A stretch of DNA of 43,698 bases. Source: Candidatus Giovannonibacteria bacterium RIFCSPLOWO2_02_FULL_43_54 (GTDB lineage Bacteria > Patescibacteriota > Minisyncoccia > UBA11713 > 2-01-FULL-45-33). Positions 15,640 through 24,671 of this stretch are shown one piece after another. Numbering within the stretch: position 1 is the stretch's first letter; each line of letters starts with the position of its first letter. The position numbers were made by a program, and so were the translations under genes. A model generated the notes under the pieces. It was not told where the DNA came from, ran no database searches, and was given only the letters and a program-made list of their open reading frames with translations. The stretch spans positions 4,936 through 48,633 of the forward strand of contig MFIK01000010.1 in NCBI GenBank assembly GCA_001778875.1, written 5' to 3'.

Positions 15640-16887
15640 ATGTTGCAATCTAAACTATTCACAAAAATGGAAAAAACTCCTCCGCGCGACGAGGAGAGCC
15701 TGAACGCAAAGCTTTTGGTGCAGGCCGGATTTGTGCAAAAGCTTATGGCGGGAGTTTATACTTTTTTGCCGTTGGGTCTCCGCGTTTTAAATAAAATAGA
15801 AAATATCGTCCGCGAGGAAATGAATAACGCCGGCGCCATTGAAATGCTGATGCCCGGACTTCAGCCGAAAGAAAATTGGGAGGCGACGAAAAGATGGGAC
15901 ACTTTCGATGCGCTTTTAAAAACAAAGAGTAAGTTCGGCGGAGAGTATGCCATGGGACCGACACACGAAGAAGTTGTTTACCCGCTTCTAAAAAAACATC
16001 TGGCTTCTTACAGAGACTTTCCGGTTGCCGTTTATCAGATACAGACAAAATTTCGCGACGAAAAACGCGCGAAGTCGGGATTATTGCGGGGCAGGGAATT
16101 CCGGATGAAAGACTGCTACAGCTACCATGCGAGCGATGAAGAACGCGACAAATATTATGACGTGATGAAAAATTCTTACATGAATATTTTCAAGCGCCTT
16201 GAACTTAATGCCGTTCCCACGAACGCCGGTGGAGGAACTTTTTCCGAACTATCAATGGAGTTCCAGGTGCTTTGTGCCGCAGGAGAGGATGTGATTTACT
16301 TATGCGAAAACTGTAATGTCGCGGTAAATAAAGAATTGTCAGGCGATTTAGCGGCAAAATGCCCAAAATGCAAAGATCTTACGAATGAAAAAAAATCGAT
16401 AGAGGTCGGCAATATTTTTCCGCTTAAGGAAACATTCGCGAAAAATTTCAACCTTGTTTTTAAAGATAATACTGGCAAAGAAAAGCTTGTTTCAGCCGGG
16501 TGCTACGGTTTGGGAACCTCGCGCGTAATGGGCGCTATAGCCGAGGTAAAAAATGATGATTTTGGCCTAATTTGGCCTAAAAGCGTCGCCCCTTACGATA
16601 TCCACTTGGTCTATTTGAAAAGCAATGATAGGAATGTAATGGCGGAAGCTGAAAAGTTCTACCGTAAATGCCTTGAGGCCGACGCTGGAATCTTGTTTGA
16701 TGATCGCGACGATGTTTCCGCCGGGTCGAAATTTGCCGAAAGCGATCTTATCGGGATTCCGTTGCGGGTGGTCATAAGCGATCGGACGCTGGAAAAAGAG
16801 TCCGCTGAAATAAAAAAACGAAACGAAAAAAACGCCGGTTTAGTGAAGCTCGACGATTTGGATTCGTATATTAGTAAAGATTCGTAA
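15640..16887 (+). CDS. proS: Prolyl-tRNA synthetase lacking the editing insertion
   Basis: 415 aa class II synthetase. Class II motifs are present: motif 1 region GLRVLNKIENIVREEM, GPTHEEVV, motif 2 FRDEKRAKSGLLRGREFRMKD, and motif 3 GLGTSRVMGA. The usual bacterial enzyme has a ~180-residue INS editing domain between motifs 2 and 3. Here the gap is only about 80 residues and contains two Cys pairs (CENC and CPKC) like a zinc ribbon. The C-terminal anticodon-binding domain is complete. ATG 15640 is preferred to TTG 15634. Loss of INS means mischarged Ala-tRNA-Pro is not edited in cis (inference). Confidence 0.93.
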   Translation: MLQSKLFTKMEKTPPRDEESLNAKLLVQAGFVQKLMAGVYTFLPLGLRVLNKIENIVREEMNNAGAIEMLMPGLQPKENWEATKRWDTFDALLKTKSKFGGEYAMGPTHEEVVYPLLKKHLASYRDFPVAVYQIQTKFRDEKRAKSGLLRGREFRMKDCYSYHASDEERDKYYDVMKNSYMNIFKRLELNAVPTNAGGGTFSELSMEFQVLCAAGEDVIYLCENCNVAVNKELSGDLAAKCPKCKDLTNEKKSIEVGNIFPLKETFAKNFNLVFKDNTGKEKLVSAGCYGLGTSRVMGAIAEVKNDDFGLIWPKSVAPYDIHLVYLKSNDRNVMAEAEKFYRKCLEADAGILFDDRDDVSAGSKFAESDLIGIPLRVVISDRTLEKESAEIKKRNEKNAGLVKLDDLDSYISKDS

Positions 16888-16897
16888 TTCGTAGTTT

Positions 16898-17950
16898 ATG
16901 TTTAATAAAATTTTCGGCGCATTCTCCAAAGATCTTGGCATAGACTTGGGGACCGCGAATACGCTTGTCTATATCAGGGGCGAAGGGATCGTTATCAACG
17001 AGCCTTCCGTCGTCGCGTTAAATAAAAAAACAGAGCAGGTTGTGGCTATCGGAACTGAAGCAAAAAAAATGGTCGGGCGCACTCCCGGCCATATCATTGC
17101 CGTGCGCCCTTTGGTAGACGGCGTAATTTCCGACTTCGAAGTTACGGCGGAAATGCTCACTTATTTTATAAAAAAAGTCCACAGCGCCGGAGCCCAGCTT
17201 TTCGCAAGACCGCGGATAGTGATCGGAATACCTTCAGGGATTACGGAAGTTGAAAGGCGCGCAGTGCGAGACGCGGCCAAGAGCGCCGGAGCCCGCGAAG
17301 TTTATCTGGTTGAAGAGCCAATGGCCGCGGCGATAGGAGTAAGATTGCCGATCCAGGAAGCTGTCGGAAGCATGGTCATAGATCTTGGCGGAGGCACGAC
17401 GGATATTGCGGTGATCTCATTGGGAGGAGTTGTCGTTGCAAAAAACCTCCGGGTGGCCGGAGACAAATTTAACGAAGATATAGCCGCGTATGCCAGAGAT
17501 GAATTTAAACTTGTGATTGGAGAACGGACCGCGGAAGATGTTAAAATTGCCATCGGTTCTGTATGGAAAACGAACGAAACGCTCGAAGGGACGCTACGCG
17601 GACGCGATCTCGTCACCGGACTTCCGAGAGAAGTTATTGTCACAGACACGGACGTGAGAGCCGCGCTCGCAAAATCAGTCAAAACAATAACCGAAGCCGT
17701 TAAGGCGGCGATAGAAGAAACTCCGCCGGAGCTCGTAAGCGACATAATGCATAGGGGCATTTTAATGGTTGGCGGAGGAAGCATGATAAGGGGGCTGGAT
17801 AAGCTGATCGAACGCGAGACAAAAATGCCGGTCTACATGGCCGAAGATCCGCTGACCGCCGTAGTGCGCGGAACAGGAATAATTCTAGAAGAGCTGGACA
17901 GCTTAAGAGATGTTCTGATCGAAGACGACTATGACATTCCTCCAACATAA
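16898..17950 (+). CDS. mreB: Rod-shape actin homologue MreB
   Basis: 350 aa, the normal length. Actin-fold nucleotide motifs: DLGIDLGTANTLVYI at the N-terminus, VIDLGGGTTDIAVISLGG (phosphate 2) and GGGSMIRGLDKLIE near the C-terminus. It polymerises along the inner membrane and positions wall synthesis. First gene of mreB-mreC-mreD-mrdA, with overlapping gene ends throughout, so rod-like or elongating growth is implied. It starts 10 bp after proS and may be co-transcribed with it. Confidence 0.97.
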   Translation: MFNKIFGAFSKDLGIDLGTANTLVYIRGEGIVINEPSVVALNKKTEQVVAIGTEAKKMVGRTPGHIIAVRPLVDGVISDFEVTAEMLTYFIKKVHSAGAQLFARPRIVIGIPSGITEVERRAVRDAAKSAGAREVYLVEEPMAAAIGVRLPIQEAVGSMVIDLGGGTTDIAVISLGGVVVAKNLRVAGDKFNEDIAAYARDEFKLVIGERTAEDVKIAIGSVWKTNETLEGTLRGRDLVTGLPREVIVTDTDVRAALAKSVKTITEAVKAAIEETPPELVSDIMHRGILMVGGGSMIRGLDKLIERETKMPVYMAEDPLTAVVRGTGIILEELDSLRDVLIEDDYDIPPT

Positions 17951-18656
17951 AAAACAAAATTACTTCAGATATTCGGTTTTGGCGGTCTTTTCCGCCGCCG
18001 TGATAATGCTCGCGGTCATTTTTTTAAAAGTAAAGGGGGCGGAAACTCTTGTTTTTAAATTATTTTCAAAAGCGAATTTTTTGAGGCCGCTCGCGATCGG
18101 ACAAAATAATCAGGAATCGGTGCTTCTACTTGCCAAGATCTCGGACTTAGAAAAAGAAAATCAGCTATTGAGAGAGAGCGTCGGTTTGGGCGGTACACAG
18201 GGCGAAATCCCTGCGAAAGTCGTATTGGGAGGCGGATATATTTTTTCTGAAGCTCTTTATATAAACGAAGGTTCGGGTTCTGAAATTCACGCCGGCGACA
18301 TTGTTTTATCGCCGGAGAAAATTTTTGTCGGAAAAATATCGGAGGTTGGAAGAGATTGGAGCAAAATCAAGCCATTCGGCGCTTTGGGCGAAAAAATTGT
18401 CTTGCGGTTCGGTCCGAATAAGGAAATTGCCGTTTTTGCAACAGGATTAGGCCGCGGGGAATTGAGTGCGGAGCTTCCGAAAGATACGCAAATAATGCCC
18501 GGCGAAACAGTATGGCTTGGAGAAAAACCCGAGTATGCCGCCGGCCTCATTTCGGAGGCCGGCAAAGTTGATGGCGGAGAGATCCAAAATATCATTATCA
18601 AAAGCCAGCTTCCTTTCGGCTCGCTGTTAAATATCGTTATCTTAAAAAGCCGGTGA
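17931..18656 (+). CDS. mreC: Rod-shape protein MreC
   Basis: 241 aa: an N-terminal membrane helix (about 15-33), a coiled coil (SVLLLAKISDLEKENQLL), then a periplasmic beta-barrel region rich in glycine and valine. The size and order fit MreC, which links MreB filaments to PBP2. Its start overlaps mreB by 20 bp and its TGA overlaps the mreD GTG. Confidence 0.9.
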   Translation: MTFLQHKKQNYFRYSVLAVFSAAVIMLAVIFLKVKGAETLVFKLFSKANFLRPLAIGQNNQESVLLLAKISDLEKENQLLRESVGLGGTQGEIPAKVVLGGGYIFSEALYINEGSGSEIHAGDIVLSPEKIFVGKISEVGRDWSKIKPFGALGEKIVLRFGPNKEIAVFATGLGRGELSAELPKDTQIMPGETVWLGEKPEYAAGLISEAGKVDGGEIQNIIIKSQLPFGSLLNIVILKSR

Positions 18657-18955
18657 TCTCTATTATTTTTCCTCTGCTTATCGGTTTTGTGTTCGATATC
18701 TTGGCCGGAATAAAATTCGGTTTTTATTTCGTTCCGGCGCTGATAATGAGCGTGGTATTTTATTTTTTGCCTTTTATTTTTGTCTGGCTAAATATCGCCA
18801 TCGCGTATCTCGCGGCTTTCGTGGCCATGATTATCTGGTCTTATTTTCTTGCTGGCATGAATTTTTCTTCCTCGCGGTTCATAAGCCATATCGCGTTATA
18901 TTTACTAATCATCGGGGTGACTCTATATTTAATAAATGTCTTACAAAAAAAATAG
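18653..18955 (+). CDS. mreD: MreD-like membrane protein, short
   Basis: 100 aa, almost entirely hydrophobic with about three or four membrane helices. Called MreD from its position between mreC and mrdA; sequence alone would not identify it. MreD is usually about 160 aa, so this is a short form. GTG start, GTGA overlap with mreC; its 3' end overlaps the PBP2 gene by 20 bp. Confidence 0.75.
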   Translation: MISIIFPLLIGFVFDILAGIKFGFYFVPALIMSVVFYFLPFIFVWLNIAIAYLAAFVAMIIWSYFLAGMNFSSSRFISHIALYLLIIGVTLYLINVLQKK

Positions 18956-20654
18956 GCGGGGGATCGAATTCGAAGAAATTTTCCTCGATGCCGCGAATAT
19001 GCCCGGATATCATAAGGAAAATCTCGAGGGATCGATCGAAAACCCGATAAAAAATAAAATATTTTTGGCGCTCGGCGCGGTTTTTTTTCTATTGGGCGGA
19101 TTATTTTTGACGAGGCTCGGATATCTCCAGATTGTAAAAGGCGATGCTTTGCGGGAAAGATCCGAGAATAATTATATAAAGATCTCAAAGACCGAGGCCG
19201 CGCGTGGGATAATTTATGACCGGAACGGTGCACCGCTTCTTAGTAATGCGCAAGGTGGTGGTGGTGGTGATGATGATTGGGAAAGGATTTATCCGGAATC
19301 AGGTTTTTTACACTTGATCGGCTTTACAAGCAGGGCGAATAAAACGCCTGGCGACCCGAAGCAAATTGAGGGGGTAGCCGGACTCGAAGCCTCATACGAT
19401 GAATTGCTTCGCGGGACCGCGGGCCGGGCGATCGAAGAAGTCGACGCGAAAGGGAAAATAGTCAGCTCTGGCATCGGAGAACCGAGCAGTGCAGGCAAGA
19501 ATCTTCTTACATCGATCGATAAAAACCTTCAGCTCAAATTGACAGAAATAATCATGCAAACGGCCGCTGACTATGGATTTACAGGCGGGGTGGGAATAGT
19601 AATGGATGTGACGAACGGCGAAATTGTCGCGATGACCAGTGTGCCTGAATTCGACCCGAACATTTTGGTAAGCGGCGATAAAAATTCTCCGGAAGCAGTA
19701 GCGGCCCTGGTAAACGACCGGAAAAAACCTTTTTTGAACCGCGCGGTCGGCGGTTTGTATCCGCCTGGCTCGGTCGTAAAACCTGCGGTTGCGCTGGGAG
19801 CTTTGGCGGAGCGCGTAATAAAGCCGGAGACGCAAATATTGAGTACTGGCTCAATATCTATTCCAAATCCTTATTTTCCGGACAAACCTACGGTGTTTAA
19901 TGATTGGAAAGCTCATGGATGGGTTGATATGCGAAGAGCAATAGCGGTTTCCTCGGATGTGTATTTTTATGAAGTTGGCGGAGGGTACGGCGACCAGAAA
20001 GGTTTGGGGGTGAATAATCTTAAAAAATATTTTTCACTTTTCGGATTCGGAGAACGCACGGAAATAGATATGCCGGGAGAGAAAGAAGGGTACGTTCCGG
20101 ATGCCCAAAACAACAAGAACAAAAGGGCATGGAACATAGGCGATACTTATCGTTTGACGATAGGGCAGGGCGATTTTTTGGCGACCCCGATGCAAGTTGC
20201 GGTCTATACGGCGGCACTTGCGTCAAAGGGGATTCTCGAGTATCCTCATTTAGTAAAGGCAACCATGGGCAACAACAAAGAAGCGGATGAGTGGTTTGAT
20301 TATGCGCCGAAAAGAACGGACTTGCGCGACACCATACCGGAAGATTTTTTTACTGTAATTCATGAGGCAATGAGGGGAAGCGCCACGTATGGAACAGCTT
20401 CGGGCTTGGGAGGACTTCCAATAGCGGTTGCCGCGAAAACAGGTACGGCCGAGATTGGGGATACGGGGAGGGTGCATTCATGGTCCATCGGATTTTTCCC
20501 ATATGACAAGCCACGGCTTGCGTTTACCATACTTATGGAAAATGGCTCCGCGGCAAATCTGGTAGGAGGGACTCATGTTGCGTTACAAATGATACAATGG
20601 ATTGCACAAAACAATTTCTTATCCAAGCTGGATAATGGTATAATTATTAAATAA
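18936..20654 (+). CDS. mrdA: Penicillin-binding protein 2 (elongasome transpeptidase)
   Basis: 572 aa class B PBP. One membrane helix (41-60), a dimerisation/pedestal region, and the transpeptidase domain with Ser279-x-x-Lys282 (PPGSVVKP), SSD (339-341) and KTG (501-503). It crosslinks peptidoglycan during elongation. The pedestal contains GGGGGDDDW (107-115), encoded by a short trinucleotide run, where other PBP2s have a longer loop; this could be a variable-length site. Confidence 0.95.
   Translation: MSYKKNRRGIEFEEIFLDAANMPGYHKENLEGSIENPIKNKIFLALGAVFFLLGGLFLTRLGYLQIVKGDALRERSENNYIKISKTEAARGIIYDRNGAPLLSNAQGGGGGDDDWERIYPESGFLHLIGFTSRANKTPGDPKQIEGVAGLEASYDELLRGTAGRAIEEVDAKGKIVSSGIGEPSSAGKNLLTSIDKNLQLKLTEIIMQTAADYGFTGGVGIVMDVTNGEIVAMTSVPEFDPNILVSGDKNSPEAVAALVNDRKKPFLNRAVGGLYPPGSVVKPAVALGALAERVIKPETQILSTGSISIPNPYFPDKPTVFNDWKAHGWVDMRRAIAVSSDVYFYEVGGGYGDQKGLGVNNLKKYFSLFGFGERTEIDMPGEKEGYVPDAQNNKNKRAWNIGDTYRLTIGQGDFLATPMQVAVYTAALASKGILEYPHLVKATMGNNKEADEWFDYAPKRTDLRDTIPEDFFTVIHEAMRGSATYGTASGLGGLPIAVAAKTGTAEIGDTGRVHSWSIGFFPYDKPRLAFTILMENGSAANLVGGTHVALQMIQWIAQNNFLSKLDNGIIIK
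19254..19277. repeat. Trinucleotide run (GGT)5(GAT)3 in mrdA
   Basis: Five GGT followed by three GAT codons, in frame, encoding five Gly and three Asp in the PBP2 pedestal. In-frame slippage would change loop length without breaking the gene. Confidence 0.85.
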
Positions 20655-20669
20655 ACAAAAAACAAATAT

Positions 20670-21137
20670 ATGCAGGATGATTCACAATATTTTAGCAAAG
20701 AGGGCCTGGAAAAATTAAAAACCGAGCTTGAATTTTTAAAGACCAAAAAACGTAAAGAAATTGCCGATCGTTTAGAATTTGCAAAAAGCTTGGGGGACCT
20801 TTCGGAGAACGCTGAATATTCGGAAGCAAAAGAAGCGCAAATGCTCAACGAATCAAAGATCGCCGAATTTGAGGATATTTTAAGGCGCGCGGTCATCGTG
20901 GCTCACGATTCAAAGCAGGACAAAGTTGACATAGGTTCAGAAGTTGTTATTGAAGATGACAAAGGCAAGCAGATGAAATTAATAATTGTGGGTTCGCAGG
21001 AATCATCTCCGGCGGAAAACAAAATTTCAAACGAATCCCCGCTGGGAAAAGCCGTTTTGGGACACAAAAAAAATGAAAGCGTGAAAGCCTTTACGCCGTT
21101 AGGCGAAAGAGTATATAAAATTATCCAAATAATTTAG
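20670..21137 (+). CDS. greA: Transcript cleavage factor GreA
   Basis: 155 aa, standard length. The N-terminal coiled coil carries the acidic tip in GDLSENAEYSEAKEAQ, which reaches the polymerase active site; the C-terminal FKBP-like domain has IVGSQESSPAENKISNESPLGKAVLG. It rescues backtracked RNA polymerase. It lies between the shape operon and lysS with only 4 bp to lysS. Confidence 0.97.
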   Translation: MQDDSQYFSKEGLEKLKTELEFLKTKKRKEIADRLEFAKSLGDLSENAEYSEAKEAQMLNESKIAEFEDILRRAVIVAHDSKQDKVDIGSEVVIEDDKGKQMKLIIVGSQESSPAENKISNESPLGKAVLGHKKNESVKAFTPLGERVYKIIQII

Positions 21138-21141
21138 TTTA

Positions 21142-22617
21142 ATGTCCGCCGGAGAAGAAATCCGAAAGGAGAGGATAAAAAAACTTGAAAAACTGGCCGA
21201 AAATAAAATAAATCCTTATCCGGCTAAGGTTGATTTTGCGCGGACGGAAATCGCGGAGGTAAAAGCGAATTTTAAAAAACTCGCCTCTAAAAAACCGAAA
21301 CCTATCGGCATCGTAGGGCGCGTTTTGGCGAAAAGGGGACACGGCGGAATAATGTTTTTGGACGTCTATGATGGGACGGAAAAACTGCAAGTTTTGGCCG
21401 CCGAAGACAAATTGGAAAAAGAAACATATTCTTTGCTTCAGGAAACAATAGATGTGGGGGATTTCATCGCGGTCTGGGGGAAGCCTTTTTATACAAAGCG
21501 CAAAGAGCCGACAATTGTGGTGGAAAAGTGGCAGATGCTTTCGAAATCATTACGCCCGCTTCCCGAAAAATGGCACGGCCTCGTGGACGTTGAAGAGCGT
21601 TTCAGAAAAAGATATTTGGATATTTTGATGAATGGTGAAGTAAAAGGAAAAGCAATTGTTCGCAGTAAGATCATTTCTGCGTTGCGGAGCTTCTTGGACA
21701 ACGAAGGTTTTCTTGAAGTAGAAACGCCGGTTTTACAAACCCTCGCGGGAGGGACTTCAGCAAGGCCTTTCAAAACCCATCACAACACGCTTGATATCGA
21801 TCTTAACCTTCGGATAGCGCTTGAAATACATTTAAAACAGCTTCTTGTCGGTGGTTTGCCGAAAGTATATGAGATGGGCCGGATATTCCGAAACGAAGGG
21901 ATAGACGCCACACACAACCCGGAATTTACGATGCTTGAAGCTTACGCCGCGTACTGGGACGAAGAGCAGTTGATGAAATTCATCGAAAAACTAACCGGAG
22001 AGCTTGCAAAAACAGTATCAGGAAACAAAGCTGTTGTTTTCGGCGAAAATAAAATTTCATTCAAGCCGCCGTTCAAGCGGATAAACTTTTTCGACGCGCT
22101 TGAACGCTACGCGATGATAATGGATTACGGAAAAAAAACTAGAGATGAACTTGTTACGATAGCGCTCCGCTTCGGTTTAAATCCGGAACCGCACGATTCA
22201 AAAGGAAAGATCGCTGATAAGATATTTGCCAAGGTCTGTCGGCCGAAATTGATCAATCCTACGTTCGTAATGAACTATCCGGCCGATATCCTTCCTTTGG
22301 CAAAACGCTCTGAAAAAGATCCCGGGACGGTTATTGCGTTTCAGCTGATAGCCGGAGGCATTGAACTGGTTAAGGCATTTAACGAATTAAATGACCCGAT
22401 TGACCAGCGCGAACGTTTTAAAAAAGAACTGGAAAATAAAGAAAAGGGAGATTACGAAGCACAGCCAATGGATGAAGAATTTATCGAGGCCCTTGAATAC
22501 GGCATGCCTCCGGCCGCCGGCTTCGGCATCGGCATCGATCGCCTCGTCATGCTCTTAACCAACACTGACAACGTCAAAGAAATTATCTTATTTCCGACAA
22601 TGAAGCCTAAATCTTAA
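21142..22617 (+). CDS. lysS: Lysyl-tRNA synthetase (class II)
   Basis: 491 aa. N-terminal OB-fold anticodon domain (about 50-145), then the class II core: motif 2 GRIFRNEGIDATHNPEFTMLE, and motif 3 GFGIGIDRLVML close to the C-terminus. Length and motifs are normal. The start is 4 bp after greA, so the two are probably co-transcribed. No insertion elements are visible, unlike cysS. Confidence 0.97.
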   Translation: MSAGEEIRKERIKKLEKLAENKINPYPAKVDFARTEIAEVKANFKKLASKKPKPIGIVGRVLAKRGHGGIMFLDVYDGTEKLQVLAAEDKLEKETYSLLQETIDVGDFIAVWGKPFYTKRKEPTIVVEKWQMLSKSLRPLPEKWHGLVDVEERFRKRYLDILMNGEVKGKAIVRSKIISALRSFLDNEGFLEVETPVLQTLAGGTSARPFKTHHNTLDIDLNLRIALEIHLKQLLVGGLPKVYEMGRIFRNEGIDATHNPEFTMLEAYAAYWDEEQLMKFIEKLTGELAKTVSGNKAVVFGENKISFKPPFKRINFFDALERYAMIMDYGKKTRDELVTIALRFGLNPEPHDSKGKIADKIFAKVCRPKLINPTFVMNYPADILPLAKRSEKDPGTVIAFQLIAGGIELVKAFNELNDPIDQRERFKKELENKEKGDYEAQPMDEEFIEALEYGMPPAAGFGIGIDRLVMLLTNTDNVKEIILFPTMKPKS

Positions 22618-22636
22618 TTCATGCTATAATAAAATT

Positions 22637-22813
22637 ATGAGCGACTATATGATAAAAATATTCATAGTTTTATTATTACTTCTTATTTTGAGTCTTGTTC
22701 CGATTTGGCCGGTTGCGAGTATATTTGGTGAATGGAAAATCAATTCGCTCGAATATTTCGGCGGCTGCTGGCAGGGAGATGTCCGGATATGCGATTACAA
22801 TCCATTTGATTGA
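22637..22813 (+). CDS. Small single-span membrane protein, 58 aa
   Basis: ATG 22637 to TGA 22811-22813. Residues 6-30 form one hydrophobic helix with six Leu/Ile in a row, followed by a short polar tail with two Cys (GGCWQGDVRICDYNP), which could form a disulfide outside the membrane. Family not recognised. TATAAT (22625-22630) sits exactly 6 nt before the ATG, which supports its own leaderless transcript. It lies between lysS and the dcw promoter. Confidence 0.6.
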   Translation: MSDYMIKIFIVLLLLLILSLVPIWPVASIFGEWKINSLEYFGGCWQGDVRICDYNPFD

Positions 22814-22831
22814 ATCTGTGAATAACTTAGC

Positions 22832-22856
22832 TTAAAGCCACAAAATCCGGCTTTAA
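22832..22856. terminator. Possible weak terminator before the dcw cluster
   Basis: TTAAAGCC (22832-22839) and GGCTTTAA (22849-22856) form a perfect 8-bp stem with a 9-nt loop, but no T-run follows. Kept at low confidence. Confidence 0.35.
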
Positions 22857-22895
22857 ATAAGGGCTCGACGTGAGTCGCGGCTCTTTTAGTTTCAC

Positions 22896-22969
22896 TTGAA
22901 TATGTTTCATTGATGGGATATACTAAAAGCGAGGTGGGATAAAGTGGATAAATCTGTGGATAATGTGGA
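22896..22969 (+). promoter_or_regulatory. dcw promoter with MraZ boxes
   Basis: TTGAAT (22896-22901), 17 bp, TATACT (22919-22924). Just downstream lie four direct repeats: GTGGG (22934) and GTGGA (22944, 22956, 22965), spaced 10, 12 and 9 bp. MraZ is known to bind GTGGG-type repeats at about one helical turn upstream of its own gene, so autoregulation is expected. Confidence 0.8.
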
Positions 22970-23004
22970 TAACTTTAATAAACCGGCTTAAAGCTTAAAT
23001 AAAA

Positions 23005-23439
23005 ATGTTAATAGGGGAGTATCTGCATACGATAGATAATAAGAACCGCCTCTCTGTTCCTTCAAAATTTCGAAAGGAGTTGGGAAAAACGGTTATTTTG
23101 ACGCGCGGTTTGGACAAATGCCTTTTTCTTTATCCGGTAGCCGAATGGAAAGTGCTCGCCGACAAACTTGCCAAACTGCCGCTTGGAAAATCCGACACCA
23201 GAAGCTTTGTCCGCACAATGATCGCTGGTGCGACCGACATTGAGATAGACGCGCTTGGAAGAATTTTGCTTCCGGACTATCTGAAAGTTTATGGGAACCT
23301 TAAAGAAGCTGCGATGGTTGTGGGACTCTACAAACGCGTTGAGATCTGGTCTCCGGAATTGTGGCAGACATACAGCGAGAACGCATCAAACAGCGTGGAG
23401 AAGGTCGCGGAGAAATTGGGAGAGGCCGGACTATACTGA
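23005..23439 (+). CDS. mraZ: Transcriptional regulator MraZ
   Basis: 144 aa with two AbrB-like swapped-hairpin halves: IDNKNRLSVPSKFR near the N-terminus and IDALGRILLPDYLK in the second half, each with the D-x-x-x-R motif. First gene of the division cluster. Its TGA overlaps the rsmH ATG as TGATG. Four GTGG repeats lie upstream of it. Confidence 0.96.
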   Translation: MLIGEYLHTIDNKNRLSVPSKFRKELGKTVILTRGLDKCLFLYPVAEWKVLADKLAKLPLGKSDTRSFVRTMIAGATDIEIDALGRILLPDYLKVYGNLKEAAMVVGLYKRVEIWSPELWQTYSENASNSVEKVAEKLGEAGLY

Positions 23440-24314
23440 TGAGCATTCATGTACCGGTTTTGGCGGGCGAGGTAAAAGTACTTTTAAATCTGAAAGATGG
23501 AGATAAGGCGATCGATGCGACGATGGGCGCGGGCGGCCACACAAGAGGCATTCTTTTCTCGGTCGGTGGATCGGGAAGAGTGCTCGCGATAGAGCAGGAC
23601 GTGGAGATGATAAAAATGTTCGGCGATGTGCCGCAAAATCTGACCGTCGAGAACGCGAATTTCAGGCAGATAGACGATCTTGCGGAAAGAAACGGCTTTG
23701 CCACGGCGGACGCGATATTGTTTGACCTTGGAATATCGCGCTGGCATTTCATTGAAAGCGGCAGGGGATTTACTTTCGGGAATCCTAATGAACCGCTAAT
23801 AATGAATCTCGATAAAAATTCCGATGTAAGCGCCGCATCGATCCTAAACAGTATGGACGAAAGGGGTCTCGCAGGAATGTTCGCGGAGCTTGGCGAGATA
23901 CGGCCGGATATCGCAAGGAAGCTGGCAAGAGAAATAGCAGAGACAAGAAAGAAAAGAAAATTCGTCAAAGTCGGAGATTTGCTCGCCGTTGTCAGTAAAG
24001 CGGTACTCAAAAGAGGCAAATTGCACGAAGCAACCAAGATATTCCAGGCGCTAAGAATTAAAGTGAACGAAGAACTTGAAAATTTAGATATAGCGCAAAA
24101 AAAAGCTTTCGATATTCTCGCCACCGGAGGACACCTTGCAATAATATCCTTCCATTCGCTGGAAGACAGAATAGTAAAAAATTATTTTCGGGAATTATCG
24201 AAAAACGGCAAAGCGGTCATTTTGACAAAAAAACCGGTTATCGCGCGAAGGGAAGAAATTTTACAAAATCCCTCAGCAAGGAGCGCTAAATTAAGAGTAA
24301 TAGAGAAAATTTAA
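23439..24314 (+). CDS. rsmH: 16S rRNA (cytosine-1402-N4) methyltransferase
   Basis: 291 aa from ATG 23439 (a longer frame to 23361 only overlaps mraZ). SAM-binding motif DATMGAGGHTRGIL near the N-terminus, VPVLAGEV at the start, LFDLGISRWHF, ALRIKVNEELE and ISFHSLEDRIVKNYF are all typical of RsmH/MraW. LGIS-W replaces the commoner LGVSS-Q. It methylates the decoding centre of 16S rRNA. Confidence 0.96.
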   Translation: MSIHVPVLAGEVKVLLNLKDGDKAIDATMGAGGHTRGILFSVGGSGRVLAIEQDVEMIKMFGDVPQNLTVENANFRQIDDLAERNGFATADAILFDLGISRWHFIESGRGFTFGNPNEPLIMNLDKNSDVSAASILNSMDERGLAGMFAELGEIRPDIARKLAREIAETRKKRKFVKVGDLLAVVSKAVLKRGKLHEATKIFQALRIKVNEELENLDIAQKKAFDILATGGHLAIISFHSLEDRIVKNYFRELSKNGKAVILTKKPVIARREEILQNPSARSAKLRVIEKI

Positions 24315-24323
24315 ATAAATAAA

Positions 24324-24671
24324 ATGAGTTTTTTGGAATTATCATTATATACATACGAAAGCCCGGTATTGTATGCGGCAAAAAGAAAGGCTATATTGAA
24401 AACCGGCCTTTTTATGCTGATCATATCGGTAATTTGCTATATCTTGTTTTCGGGAGCGATCGTCACCAATAATTTAAAAAAAACGGAGTTGGTTCGCGAA
24501 TTGAACGCCGAATCTCGCGTGCTGGAAGGAGTGCGTTCGGAACTCGTCGCCGGAGACGCAATGCTTACGATCGATTATCTCGGAGGGTTAGGCTATAAAG
24601 AAACAAAAAACCTAAATATTTTAAAACGAACGAATAATGTTGCGGACAACAACACAAAATCCTACCAATAG
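24324..24671 (+). CDS. FtsL-like division protein
   Basis: 115 aa with one membrane helix (about 27-48) and a short coiled-coil region after it (LKKTELVRELNAESRVLEGV). FtsL is poorly conserved; the call rests on position between rsmH and ftsI, size and topology. It overlaps ftsI by 35 bp. In other bacteria it recruits FtsB and activates FtsWI. Confidence 0.7.
   Translation: MSFLELSLYTYESPVLYAAKRKAILKTGLFMLIISVICYILFSGAIVTNNLKKTELVRELNAESRVLEGVRSELVAGDAMLTIDYLGGLGYKETKNLNILKRTNNVADNNTKSYQ

Noticed and set aside
17302-17784. 160-aa minus-strand frame within mreB
   Set aside because: Antisense shadow of a strongly conserved gene; Ser/Thr-rich low-complexity translation.
22861-22890. Terminator around GGGCTCGACGTGAGTCGCGGCTC
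   Set aside because: The apparent arms are direct, not inverted; only a 4-bp CGAC/GTCG stem remains.
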